Made by a program: the position numbers and the translations under genes. DNA of 64,000 nt from Planctomycetota bacterium (GTDB lineage: Bacteria; Planctomycetota; MHYJ01; WSZJ01), in contig JACPRD010000137.1 of the NCBI GenBank assembly GCA_016190145.1, positions 1 to 64,000 on the forward strand, read 5' to 3'. This document shows positions 42,711 through 50,175 of the stretch, piece by piece (position 1 is the first letter of the stretch; the number at the start of each line of letters is the position of its first letter). The notes beneath the pieces were generated by a model that did not search any database, was not told where the DNA came from, and saw only the letters and a program-made list of their open reading frames with translations.

Positions 42711-43235
42711 ATGCAATTTTATTTTGCTGTGAGTCAGATTGACGCAAGAACATTCGACGGGGATCCGATCGACCTCCGCATCCTCGCGGCCCTTCAGAAG
42801 GACGCGTGGATCTCGCAGTCCGCCGTGGCCCGCCTGACCGGGCTGTCGGCGGCGGCCGTCAGCCACCGCTTCGCCCGCCTCGCGAAATCCGGCGCGATCC
42901 GCCGGGTGACCGCGGTTCTCGACGCGCCGCGCATGGGATTCGACGTCTCCGCGTTCGTGGAGGTCGTGCTCGAACCGGCGCGCCACGAGAAGGCGTTCCT
43001 CGCGGCCATGGCGCGCGAGCCCGAAGTCCTCGAAGTCCACCACGTCACGGGCGACTTCTCGCTGCTCCTCAAGGTCCGGACGCGCGACCGCGAAACGCTG
43101 CGGCGCCTCCTCCTCGACCGGATCGGCGCGCGCCCCGGCGTCCGGCGGACGCGGACCGTCATCGTCCTCGCCACTCCCAAGGAAGAAACCGCCCTCCCCC
43201 TCGACCCGCACCACCGGAAGGAGAAACGCACATGA
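42711..43235 (+). CDS. Lrp/AsnC-family transcriptional regulator
   Basis: 174 residues: N-terminal helix-turn-helix (DLRILAALQKDAWISQSAVARLTGLSAAAVSHRFARL) and C-terminal RAM effector domain (FVEVVLEPARHEKAFLAAM, HHVTGDFSLLLKVRTRD). Lrp proteins of this type sense amino acids, and an Lrp gene directly upstream of lysine 6-aminotransferase is a common arrangement controlling lysine catabolism. It overlaps lat by ATGA (43232-43235). The start is uncertain: ATG 42711 or GTG 42729, neither with a clear ribosome site. An inverted repeat TGAATTGCG...CGCAATTCA (about 42652-42690) just upstream could be its operator. Confidence 0.85.
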   Translation: MQFYFAVSQIDARTFDGDPIDLRILAALQKDAWISQSAVARLTGLSAAAVSHRFARLAKSGAIRRVTAVLDAPRMGFDVSAFVEVVLEPARHEKAFLAAMAREPEVLEVHHVTGDFSLLLKVRTRDRETLRRLLLDRIGARPGVRRTRTVIVLATPKEETALPLDPHHRKEKRT

Positions 43236-44551
43236 CCCGCATCGCCCCCGCCGAAGTCCACGGCGTCCTCGGACGCCACATCCTGACCGACGGCTTCGAC
43301 TTCGTCCTCGACCTCGAAGGCAGCCGCTGCGCCCGCCTGCGCGACGCCCGCACCGGCCGGACATTCCTCGATTTCTTCTCGTTCTTCGCCTCCGCCCCCG
43401 TCGGCCACAACCACCCGAAGATGGCCGATGCGCGCTTCCGCGAAAAACTCCTCCGCGCCGCGCTGACCAAGGTGTCGAACTCGGACGTGTACACGGTCGA
43501 GATGGCGGAGTTCGTGGAAGCGTTCTCGCGCGTCGCGATTCCGAAGGACCTGCCGCACGCGTTCTTCGTGGAAGGCGGAACGCTGGGCGTCGAGAACGCG
43601 ATCAAGGCGGCGTTCGACTGGAAGGTGCGCGCGAACCTCGCGCGCGGGAAAGGCGAGAAGGGCTCGCAGGTCGTCCATTTCGAGCAGGCCTTCCACGGCC
43701 GCGGCGGCTACACGCTTTCGATGACGAACACGTTCGACCCGAACAAGACGAAGTACTACCCGAAGTTCGTGTGGCCGCGGATCGAGAGCCCGAAGATGAG
43801 TTTCCCGGCGGACGGCGCGCGGCTCGAGGAGACGGTCGCGGCCGAGAAGCGCGCGGTGAAGGCGATCGAGGCGGCGTTCCAGGCGAACCCCGGCGACATC
43901 GCCGCGATCCTGATCGAGCCCGTCCAGGGCGAGGGCGGCGACAATCAGTTCCGCCCCGAGTTCTTCCGCGAACTTCGCAGGCTCGCCGATGAGAACGAGG
44001 CGATGCTCATCTTCGACGAAGTCCAGACGGGCGTGGGGATCACGGGCCGGATGTGGGCGTACGAGCACACGGGCGTCGTGCCCGACATGGTCTGCTTCGC
44101 CAAGAAGATGCAGGTCGGCGGGTTCCTCTGCGGCCGGCGGATCGAAAACGTCGCCGACAACGTCTTCAAGGTCCCCAGCAGGATCAACTCGACCTGGGGC
44201 GGGAACCTCGTGGACATGGTGCGCGCCACGCGCTTCCTCGAAATCATCGAGCAGGACCGCCTCGTCGACCACGCGGCGGCGCGGGGCGAGGATCTGCTCG
44301 CGGGACTGCGAAACCTGGCGGCGCGGCACCCCGGCCGGCTCTCGAACGCCCGCGGGCTCGGGCTCATGTGCGCCGTGGATCTCCCCACGACGGAGATTCG
44401 CGACCGCGTCCGGAAAGCGGCCTACGACCGCGGGCTCATCGTGCTCGGGTGCGGCTCGGTTTCGATCCGGTTCCGCCCCGTGCTCGACATCGCGGCGGCG
44501 GACCTGGCGGAGGGGCTGAAGATTCTGGAGGAAGCGGTGCTCGCGGGTTAG
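43232..44551 (+). CDS. lat: L-lysine 6-aminotransferase
   Basis: 439 residues, class III PLP aminotransferase. It transfers the epsilon-amino group of lysine to 2-oxoglutarate, yielding 2-aminoadipate semialdehyde. Motifs matching Lat: LEGSRCARLRDARTGRTFLD, FFSFFASAPVGHNHP, HAFFVEGGTLGVENAIKAAF (Lat-type rather than ornithine type), FEQAFHGRGGYTLSMTN, LIEPVQGEGGDNQF, IFDEVQTGVGITG, and the PLP Lys in FAKKMQVGG. Downstream oxidation leads to 2-aminoadipate and on to glutaryl-CoA, the same intermediate expected from benzoyl-CoA degradation. It is translationally coupled to the Lrp regulator and ends convergent with the NorB-like gene. Confidence 0.9.
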   Translation: MTRIAPAEVHGVLGRHILTDGFDFVLDLEGSRCARLRDARTGRTFLDFFSFFASAPVGHNHPKMADARFREKLLRAALTKVSNSDVYTVEMAEFVEAFSRVAIPKDLPHAFFVEGGTLGVENAIKAAFDWKVRANLARGKGEKGSQVVHFEQAFHGRGGYTLSMTNTFDPNKTKYYPKFVWPRIESPKMSFPADGARLEETVAAEKRAVKAIEAAFQANPGDIAAILIEPVQGEGGDNQFRPEFFRELRRLADENEAMLIFDEVQTGVGITGRMWAYEHTGVVPDMVCFAKKMQVGGFLCGRRIENVADNVFKVPSRINSTWGGNLVDMVRATRFLEIIEQDRLVDHAAARGEDLLAGLRNLAARHPGRLSNARGLGLMCAVDLPTTEIRDRVRKAAYDRGLIVLGCGSVSIRFRPVLDIAAADLAEGLKILEEAVLAG

Positions 44552-44659
44552 ACGCGATCCAGCGCCTGGGGGGCGACCGAAAGGGAGAACTTCGTGGAGC
44601 CATCATTCCTCCCGCCCGCTGAAGCCCCCCTCGGTCCAGGTCGCGCGCGAAGCGCGCGC

Positions 44660-44700
44660 CTTACGGCTTCTGCCTTATGGCTTATGGCTTCTGTCTTCCG
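44660..44700. repeat. B-family half-element overlapping the NorB-like C-terminus
   Basis: GGCTTCTGCCTTATGGCTTATGGCTTCTG-type units (three GGCTT(A/C)TG words) lie at the junction of the convergent lat and NorB-like genes. On the minus strand they encode the last residues (SHKP) and the stop of the NorB-like gene. No matching opposite arm was found nearby. Confidence 0.6.
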
Positions 44701-46033
44701 GCTTCCCGCTCCGCGCAAACACGACGGCCCACCGCACCAGAATCCACCCGGCGACGGAGGCGAAAGCGCTTCCGAACACCGCCATCGCCCAGGGGAACGC
44801 CGCGACGACGGGCGACAGGTCGGGCGCGGCGGTGCCGAGGGCGCGCGCGGAGGCGGCGGCGAGTCCGCGGGCGAGGAGGGCGGCGAGGAAGAGTGCGAGC
44901 GAGGCATCGAGGAAGGTGACGGCGGCGCGGATGCCGGGGCAGCGCACGGTCGGGTGGGCGGGGCCGGCGTGCTCGCGGAGGAGCCACGCGAAAGCCATCC
45001 AGAGGATCATGGAATCGATGCCGATCAGGCTGCCCATGGCGTGGGCGACCACGACGTGGGTGCCGTGAAGCATCGCGTTGAGGGGCGGGATCGTGAGGGC
45101 GACCGCGAGGCCGAGCATGAAGAGCGTCCAGAGCGCGGCGGAGGTGCGGAAGCGCGCGGCGACGGCGACGTCGGGCGCCGGGGTCCGGACGCGCCCTTCC
45201 AGGAGGATTCCCGCGAGAACCGCGATTTCGAGCAGCGAGACCGCGAATCCGGCGCGGTGGATCCAGGCGGACTGCGGCAGGTGGAACGTGTGGTGTCCGA
45301 AATCCGCGGCGGCGGCGAGCGTCGCGAGGACGAACAGCGCAAACGCGGCGGGGGAGCGGCCGGCGGCGTCGTCGCCGCGGAGGCGGCCTGAGATCTGTAG
45401 AAGCGCGCCGAACGCGAGAAGATTGGCCGCGCCGATCAGCGTGCCGTTCGCTTTCCACTGAAGGGCGAGGTCGCGCAGGGGGCGGCCGCTCACGGCGTCG
45501 AGGAGCCAGGCTTGCGACTCGAGCTGGGAGAGCGCGAACAGCGGGATCGCGGCGGCCCACATGAGGACCCAGGCGGGGCCGCGGAGAGTGAGGCGCGCGC
45601 GCCCGAAGAAATTCCACGCGAAGCAGAGCCAGCCCGCGAGGATCATCGCGGCGAACGCGGGGTGGAAGCCGGCGTATTCGCGGCCCGTGAACCGGCCGGC
45701 GAGGAGCGTCACGAGGATCCCGGCTCCGGCGGCGCTCCAGAGCCAATTCTGCGCGGTGAGGCGGAACTGCTGGGCTGGAGAGAGGGGGCCGCCGGTCGCG
45801 ACGAGCCATGCGTACACGACGGCGACGCCCCCGAGCACGACCCACGCGAACGCGAACGTCTCGTGGATCGGGCGGAGATGTTGAAGTGTGAGCCCCGCCG
45901 CGCGCAGGATCGGCTCGAGCGGCGTGTACGCGAGCGCGGCGACGGGGCCGCTCAGGAGCGCGACGGCGCAGGCGGCGAGCGCGAGAAGCGCGGGCCCGGC
46001 GACGGGATTCGCGGCGCGGCCGGGATCGCTCAC
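44675..46033 (-). CDS. NorB-like haem-copper oxidase-superfamily membrane protein
   Basis: 452 residues with about 12 membrane segments, from a GTG at 46033 that overlaps the cytochrome c stop (GTGA). Haem-ligand regions: HLRPIHETFAFAW (low-spin haem His), ADFGHHTFHLP (His-His pair for the active-site metal) and HGTHVVVAHAMGSLIGIDSMI (two His, haem ligands). These match a NorB-related clade common in Bacteroidota (from memory: GHHIYTLP, THGTHITVAHAMGATIGIN). The helix that carries the first FeB His and the Glu in canonical NorB (HLWVEG) reads LQWKANGTLIGAANLLAFG, without His. Activity as nitric oxide reductase is therefore likely by family but not certain. The C-terminal few residues are repeat-derived. 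Confidence 0.72.
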   Translation of the reverse strand: MSDPGRAANPVAGPALLALAACAVALLSGPVAALAYTPLEPILRAAGLTLQHLRPIHETFAFAWVVLGGVAVVYAWLVATGGPLSPAQQFRLTAQNWLWSAAGAGILVTLLAGRFTGREYAGFHPAFAAMILAGWLCFAWNFFGRARLTLRGPAWVLMWAAAIPLFALSQLESQAWLLDAVSGRPLRDLALQWKANGTLIGAANLLAFGALLQISGRLRGDDAAGRSPAAFALFVLATLAAAADFGHHTFHLPQSAWIHRAGFAVSLLEIAVLAGILLEGRVRTPAPDVAVAARFRTSAALWTLFMLGLAVALTIPPLNAMLHGTHVVVAHAMGSLIGIDSMILWMAFAWLLREHAGPAHPTVRCPGIRAAVTFLDASLALFLAALLARGLAAASARALGTAAPDLSPVVAAFPWAMAVFGSAFASVAGWILVRWAVVFARSGKPEDRSHKP

Positions 46034-46785
46034 CGGAATTCCCACCACGACACGCGCTTCCAGGAGAATTCCTCGCGGCCGCTCAGGCGCCGTTCGACCC
46101 CGGCCAGCTCCGCTCGGTTCTTCACCACCCAGTCCAGCCATGCGCGCAGGTCGCGCAGCTCGTGCGGCGTCACCGCGTACGACGGCATCGTCCCGTGCCC
46201 CTTCTCCACGATGCGCGCCAGCGCCTCGAGAGACCGGTCGAGCGCGACCGCCGAAAGATCCGGCTCGCGCCGCGATCCCTCCGCGAAAGCCGCATGGCAC
46301 GCCCCGCACTGCATCCGGTCCCACGCCTCGCGCCCGCGGCGGACGTTCTCGTCGAGCGGCCGGCCCGCGCCGCGGCTCCACTCGTCCGCCACGACGCCGA
46401 GCCGGGTCCTCTGCGGAACCGGCGTCCTTTCCGGCGGCCGCGGCGGCAGCGCACGCCCCGTGCGGTTCATCGCGCGCAGGAACGCCAGGACCGCGGACTG
46501 TTCGCACGGGCTGAGGCGCAGCGCCGGCATCCGGCCGTAGCCCTTCGTGAGAAGCGCCTCGAATTCCTCCCACGTCCGCGTGTCGTCCACCGCGTTCGTG
46601 AGGTCCGGCCCCAGGAATCCGCCCTGCCCATAGAGCTGGTGGCACGCCTGGCAGTTGTAGTCGCGCCAGACGGCGAGGCCGCTCCGCTCATGATCCGTCA
46701 GGGCGGGCCCCGGGCCGTCGGTCCAGGGGACGACGAACGCGCCGGCGCAGGCGAGGAGGAGGAAGGCGGAGGCGAGGACTCTCAC
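46030..46785 (-). CDS. Dihaem NorC-like cytochrome c subunit
   Basis: 251 residues: an N-terminal membrane anchor or signal (VLASAFLLLACAGAFVVPW), then two cytochrome c motifs, CQACH (residues 45-49, in NCQACHQLYGQGGFLGPDLTN, characteristic of NorC-type subunits) and CGACH (160-164). Methionine axial-ligand candidates are GRMPAL (Met ~86) and GTMPSY. Canonical NorC has one haem, so the second domain is extra, as in relatives of this clade. It overlaps the NorB-like gene by four bases and would pass electrons to it from a periplasmic donor. Together they suggest nitric oxide reduction or detoxification under low oxygen. Confidence 0.8.
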   Translation of the reverse strand: MRVLASAFLLLACAGAFVVPWTDGPGPALTDHERSGLAVWRDYNCQACHQLYGQGGFLGPDLTNAVDDTRTWEEFEALLTKGYGRMPALRLSPCEQSAVLAFLRAMNRTGRALPPRPPERTPVPQRTRLGVVADEWSRGAGRPLDENVRRGREAWDRMQCGACHAAFAEGSRREPDLSAVALDRSLEALARIVEKGHGTMPSYAVTPHELRDLRAWLDWVVKNRAELAGVERRLSGREEFSWKRVSWWEFR

Positions 46786-47157
46786 GTCGGATACTTAATC
46801 GCATTTCGGACCGGCTGGGGAGATTGATTTGGCGTGTTCGAGCGAAGCGAGTCGAGGCCGCTTCCGTGTGTTTCCGTCCCTCCGTGGTTTCAGTGTTTAT
46901 GCCGTTTCTCTTTCCTCTCCGACTTCCTGGGTGCCGATGTCCCTGGCTCATGTTGAGAAGGAAGAGAATTAAGGACAAACACGGGAACCTCGGAGGTACG
47001 GAAAGGGCACGGAAAACGGCCACCGCTGTCTCAAGGAGCACGGGTGTTTCCGCAGGTCTGTACGCTTCCTTCGCGGCACCCAGCCCGCTGAAACATCGAT
47101 GAAACCGTCCGACAGCGGGAGATGTAAGGTCTTCAAACTCAGATTCCCGAGGCCCTC
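46786..47157. repeat. Spacer with an inverted CCGTGTTTCCG-type repeat
   Basis: CCGTGTGTTTCCGTCCCTCC (46864-46883, continuing GTGGTTTCAGTG) faces GGACAAACACGGGAACCTCG and GAGGTACGGAAAGG (46972-47008). The pairing is imperfect but long, another low-complexity foldback type (G family). The rest of the 372-base spacer shows no gene. Confidence 0.5.
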
Positions 47158-48111
47158 ATGTCCCTCCGCAGCCTGGCCATCCTCCTCCCCCTCCTCTCCA
47201 CCGCCTGCTCCGCCCAGGACGCCCCGCCGCTTCGCACGCGCGCCGAGGCGATCCCGAAAGACGCCGTCAAGGCGACGCCGGCGACCGACCCGACGCCGCC
47301 GATCCTCCACTCCGACGAATACGAGCCTCCAGTCCCGCTCGAGGGCCCCGTGAACACCGCCGGCGCCGAAGACTCCGCCTACATCCTCCCCGACGGCAAC
47401 ACTCTCTACTTCTGCTTCGTCGCGGACCCGCGCATGCCGCCCGAAAAACAACTGTTCGACGGCGCGAGCGGCATCTGGGTCTCGCACAAGGTCGACGGAA
47501 AATGGGGCGAACCCGAACGCGTCCTGCTCCAGGACAAGGGACAGCTTGCGCTCGACGGCTGCGCGTGCGTCCAGGGCGACACGATGTGGTTCGGCTCCGC
47601 GCGCCAGGGCAACATCCGCGGCGTGGACCTCTGGACCGCCGAGTGGAAGGACGGGAAGTGGTCGAACTGGCGGAACGCCGGAAAGGTCCTCAACGGGGAC
47701 TACAAGGCCGGCGAGATGCACATCTCCGCCGACGGCAGGGAGATGTGGTTCCACTCCGAACGCCCGGGCGGCCGGGGCGGCATGGACATCTGGTTCACGC
47801 GGAAGGGCGAGTCCGGCTGGGAGACTCCTGAGAACGTCGCGGCCGTCAACAGCGCCGATTCCGAAGGCTGGCCCTTCGTGACCGCGGACGGCGCCGAGCT
47901 CTGGTTCCTGCGCTGGTACAAGGGAACCCCGGCGATCTTCCGGAGCCGCAAGTCCGAGGACGCCTGGTCCGCCCCCGAGCTGATCGTCTCCCAGTTCGCC
48001 GGCGAGCCGACGCTCGACGCGGAGGGAAATCTGATCTTCATCCACCACTTCATCAGGGACGAAATGGTCAGCGAAGCGGATATCTACATCTCGCGGAAGA
48101 AGCGGAAATGA
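47158..48111 (+). CDS. Secreted PD40/TolB-type beta-propeller protein
   Basis: 317 residues. A signal peptide ends near CSAQDAPP (a lipobox-like TAC is also possible). The rest consists of PD40-type propeller blades: EDSAYILPDGNTLYF, GEMHISADGREMWFHSERPGG, GWPFVTADGAELWFLRW, EPTLDAEGNLIFIHHF. Each has the D-G-x-x-L/MWF pattern. Such single-propeller proteins are frequent in the secretomes of this group; no catalytic residues are evident. Transcribed alone, with an E-family foldback after it. Confidence 0.75.
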   Translation: MSLRSLAILLPLLSTACSAQDAPPLRTRAEAIPKDAVKATPATDPTPPILHSDEYEPPVPLEGPVNTAGAEDSAYILPDGNTLYFCFVADPRMPPEKQLFDGASGIWVSHKVDGKWGEPERVLLQDKGQLALDGCACVQGDTMWFGSARQGNIRGVDLWTAEWKDGKWSNWRNAGKVLNGDYKAGEMHISADGREMWFHSERPGGRGGMDIWFTRKGESGWETPENVAAVNSADSEGWPFVTADGAELWFLRWYKGTPAIFRSRKSEDAWSAPELIVSQFAGEPTLDAEGNLIFIHHFIRDEMVSEADIYISRKKRK

Positions 48112-48270
48112 ACGATCGAGGCGTGTCCAGAGGGCTCAGAGTTTGAGCAAGAATCGACGGGGGCACAGCAGCGCCGGCGAGAAGAGTAATTCCAGTCCGG
48201 GAACTTTTGGAGCGCCGTCGCCGCCGGCCCCCATCGATTTTCACTCAAATTCTGGGCGGCAAAGCACTCC

Positions 48271-48370
48271 TGAGAGCGTGAAAAAATTCAATCGTAGGAG
48301 CGGTCGGGGCGAGCGTGCGAAGCGCGCGAGGTCCGACCGCGCCGGAGATTGAGTTTTTCTCACGCTCTCA
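48271..48370. repeat. E-family foldback element, copy 1
   Basis: TGAGAGCGTGAAAAA (48271-48285) is inverted in TTTTTCTCACGCTCTCA (48354-48370). The centre has GGTCGGGGCGAGCG and GCGCGAGGTCCGACC, also complementary. The right end supplies the TGA stop (48370-48368) of the minus-strand nucleotidyltransferase. Located between convergent genes. Confidence 0.85.
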
Positions 48371-48865
48371 GGCTTCCCCCGGTTTTTTCCGGGCTTCCTG
48401 CCGCAGCGCCTCAAGCTCGGCCAGAGCTTCGAGGTCCTTCGGCCGACCTGCGGCGCGCTTGGCGGCGATGAGCTGATTCAGCGAGAGGCACTTCAGAGTT
48501 CGCCCGAAGACCTGAACTTCAATCGACTCCTTCAACAACGCCTCGTACGACCCGCCTCCCGTCATTTCGCCGAGAAGGTCCAGGTCGCCGAGGGTGGTCG
48601 TGAGCGTGAAATTGAGGCCGCCTCGCACGGTCCGCTCGTCCCAGCGGAACGGAAGGCCGGGAGGAGCTCCGCGCAGGTACGGCGAATGGGCTTGAAGCGC
48701 GGACACGAGTCGCGTGAGGTTCTCGGGCGACCTCCTGTAGACGACATCGACGTCCCTTGTGAGTCGGGCGGAGCCATGGACCGTGGCCGCCACGCCGCCG
48801 ATCAGGATGAACTCGACTCCTGCGTCCGACAGCGCTCCGAGCAGCTCGTCGAACTTCGCCGTCAC
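48368..48865 (-). CDS. Nucleotidyltransferase-like protein (MNT/AbiEii type)
   Basis: 165 residues. The N-terminal part is a minimal nucleotidyltransferase: EFILIGGVAATVHG, then RLTRDVDVVYRR with the paired Asp of the GG(x)nDxD catalytic pattern, and a third acidic position at GDLDLL. The C-terminal part includes LKCLSLNQLIAAKRAAGRPKDLEALAEL, typical of the DUF6036/AbiEii-like group often found in toxin-antitoxin-like pairs. It overlaps the upstream 72-residue gene by four bases. Whether the pair is a toxin-antitoxin module or a housekeeping tRNA-modifying type cannot be decided from sequence. Its stop codon lies in the E-family repeat. Confidence 0.75.
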   Translation of the reverse strand: MTAKFDELLGALSDAGVEFILIGGVAATVHGSARLTRDVDVVYRRSPENLTRLVSALQAHSPYLRGAPPGLPFRWDERTVRGGLNFTLTTTLGDLDLLGEMTGGGSYEALLKESIEVQVFGRTLKCLSLNQLIAAKRAAGRPKDLEALAELEALRQEARKKPGEA

Positions 48866-49080
48866 GCCTGCACCAGCCGCCGGCCCGCGGCCCGCAGCTC
48901 CTCGGCGAAGCGCTGGAGTTCGATGAGGTTCAGGAGGCGCTGCTCGGGCGTGAGCCTGAGATTTTCGCGCAAGAGCGTCCGGTCGACGTCGCGCCCATAG
49001 GCCTCGACGACGGGATCCGGAGTCTCAGTCTCCGAAAGCGGCGCGCACGGCCCTTCCGATGTCCCTGGTTCGCTGCTCAC
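48862..49080 (-). CDS. Small protein coupled to the nucleotidyltransferase
   Basis: 72 residues, acidic N-terminal half (PGTSEGPCAPLSETETPDP) and a helical C-terminal half with LRENLRLTPEQRLLNLIELQRFAEELR. The TPEQRLxxLxxL...F pattern is common in short partner proteins of nucleotidyltransferases. It overlaps the downstream gene by ATGA, so they are co-translated. Possible antitoxin or substrate-adaptor partner; function unproven. Confidence 0.65.
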   Translation of the reverse strand: MSSEPGTSEGPCAPLSETETPDPVVEAYGRDVDRTLLRENLRLTPEQRLLNLIELQRFAEELRAAGRRLVQA

Positions 49081-49249
49081 GATCCGTATTGTAGCCGACG
49101 CGCGGGGCGCACGCGCTGAGTACAGGAGGCTCCGAACCAGGATGCCGTCTCAGGGCATTCTCCAGGTCCCCGCTGTCCAGGCCATCTACAGGCACATGAT
49201 GGCGCGAAATGGGCTCGCTCTTGAGGGACCTGATGCTATCCGGCCGGAG

Positions 49250-49705
49250 CTACCGCTTCTCCTCGGCCCTTTCGCGGATTTTCTCCCGCGCCTCGTCGGA
49301 CAGCGCTTCGCTTCCCCCGCTGAGGAACGCCATCATCGCCGGTGAGAAAAGCGAAGCGGGGGCGGGCGTCACGACGGTGCGCGCGACCGGGGCGGGCGCC
49401 GGAGGTGGCGTCACGGTCACGACCACGGTCGCGGCCGACGTCCCGTGGCCCGCGGCGAATCCCAGCGCGGCGGCCAGGAGCGCCGCGGCGGCGATCGCGA
49501 ACGGCAGGCGCCGGCGGCGGCGGGCGGTCGGCGCGGTCGCCGGCGCAGGGAGCCTCTTCACAAAAGCCCGCAGCCCCGCTGCCTCCTCGCGGCACGCCGC
49601 GCACGACTCCACGTGTTCCGCGGCGGCCATGTCCTGGTCGAACGGGAGGTCGTCATAGGCCCAGGGGCCGAGCCATTCGTCGCGGTTGGCGCAGGAGGGG
49701 TTCAT
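49250..49705 (-). CDS. Anti-sigma factor with ZAS-like zinc finger and membrane anchor
   Basis: 151 residues. N-terminal zinc-finger HVESCAACREEAAGL (HxxxCxxC, residues ~31-38) of anti-sigma type, a basic stretch, then one membrane helix (LPFAIAAAALLAAALGFAAG), followed by a Val/Thr/Pro-rich periplasmic tail ending in a helical segment (SDEAREKIRERAEEK). It overlaps the ECF sigma gene by ATGA, the standard sigma/anti-sigma arrangement. It would hold the sigma factor inactive at the membrane until an envelope signal arrives. Confidence 0.82.
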   Translation of the reverse strand: MNPSCANRDEWLGPWAYDDLPFDQDMAAAEHVESCAACREEAAGLRAFVKRLPAPATAPTARRRRRLPFAIAAAALLAAALGFAAGHGTSAATVVVTVTPPPAPAPVARTVVTPAPASLFSPAMMAFLSGGSEALSDEAREKIRERAEEKR

Positions 49706-50175
49706 CGGAGTTCCTCGAAATGGGGGGCGAGGCCGGCGCGGAGGGCGCGCAGGGCGCGGGTCAGGTGGACGCCGACGGTGCTGGGGGCGACGCCGAGCAT
49801 TTCGGCGATGTCGACGAGCGGCATGCCTTCTTCGTGGCGGAGGAGGAAGACGACGCGCTGGCGTTCGGGAAGTGCCTGGATGGCGGCGTCGAGGAGCTCG
49901 CGGCCGCCGGTCGGCGTGGCGGCGGGCGTCGCGGGCTCGGGAAGGAGCGGCAGGACCTTCTTCCGCGTGCGCTGGATCGACAGGTTGATCGCCGTCCGGC
50001 AGAGCCAGGCCGGCGGATTCCGGATCGCCGCGCCTTCGCGCAGAGCCCCCAGCAGGCGCGCGAACGTCTCCTGGCAGACCTCGCGCGCGTCCTCCGCCGA
50101 GCGGAGGATGCGCCACGAGACCGAGGTCAGAAACCTCTCGTGCGTGCGGTAGAGAGCGTCGACGTCGAGCGTCAC
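49702..50175 (-). CDS. ECF RNA polymerase sigma factor
   Basis: 157 residues from a GTG at 50175 (overlapping the stop of the preceding lipoprotein gene by one base). Region 2 reads ALYRTHERFLTSVSWRILRS, AEDAREVCQETFARLL, and region 4 reads LPERQRVVFLLRHEEGMPL, VDIAEMLGVAPSTVGVHLTRALRALR. It directs RNA polymerase to a small regulon controlled by the adjacent anti-sigma factor. Order on the minus strand: lipoprotein, sigma, anti-sigma, all overlapping, so the three are one operon. The start at 50250 would add an unusual basic extension and is not favoured. Confidence 0.85.
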   Translation of the reverse strand: MTLDVDALYRTHERFLTSVSWRILRSAEDAREVCQETFARLLGALREGAAIRNPPAWLCRTAINLSIQRTRKKVLPLLPEPATPAATPTGGRELLDAAIQALPERQRVVFLLRHEEGMPLVDIAEMLGVAPSTVGVHLTRALRALRAGLAPHFEELR

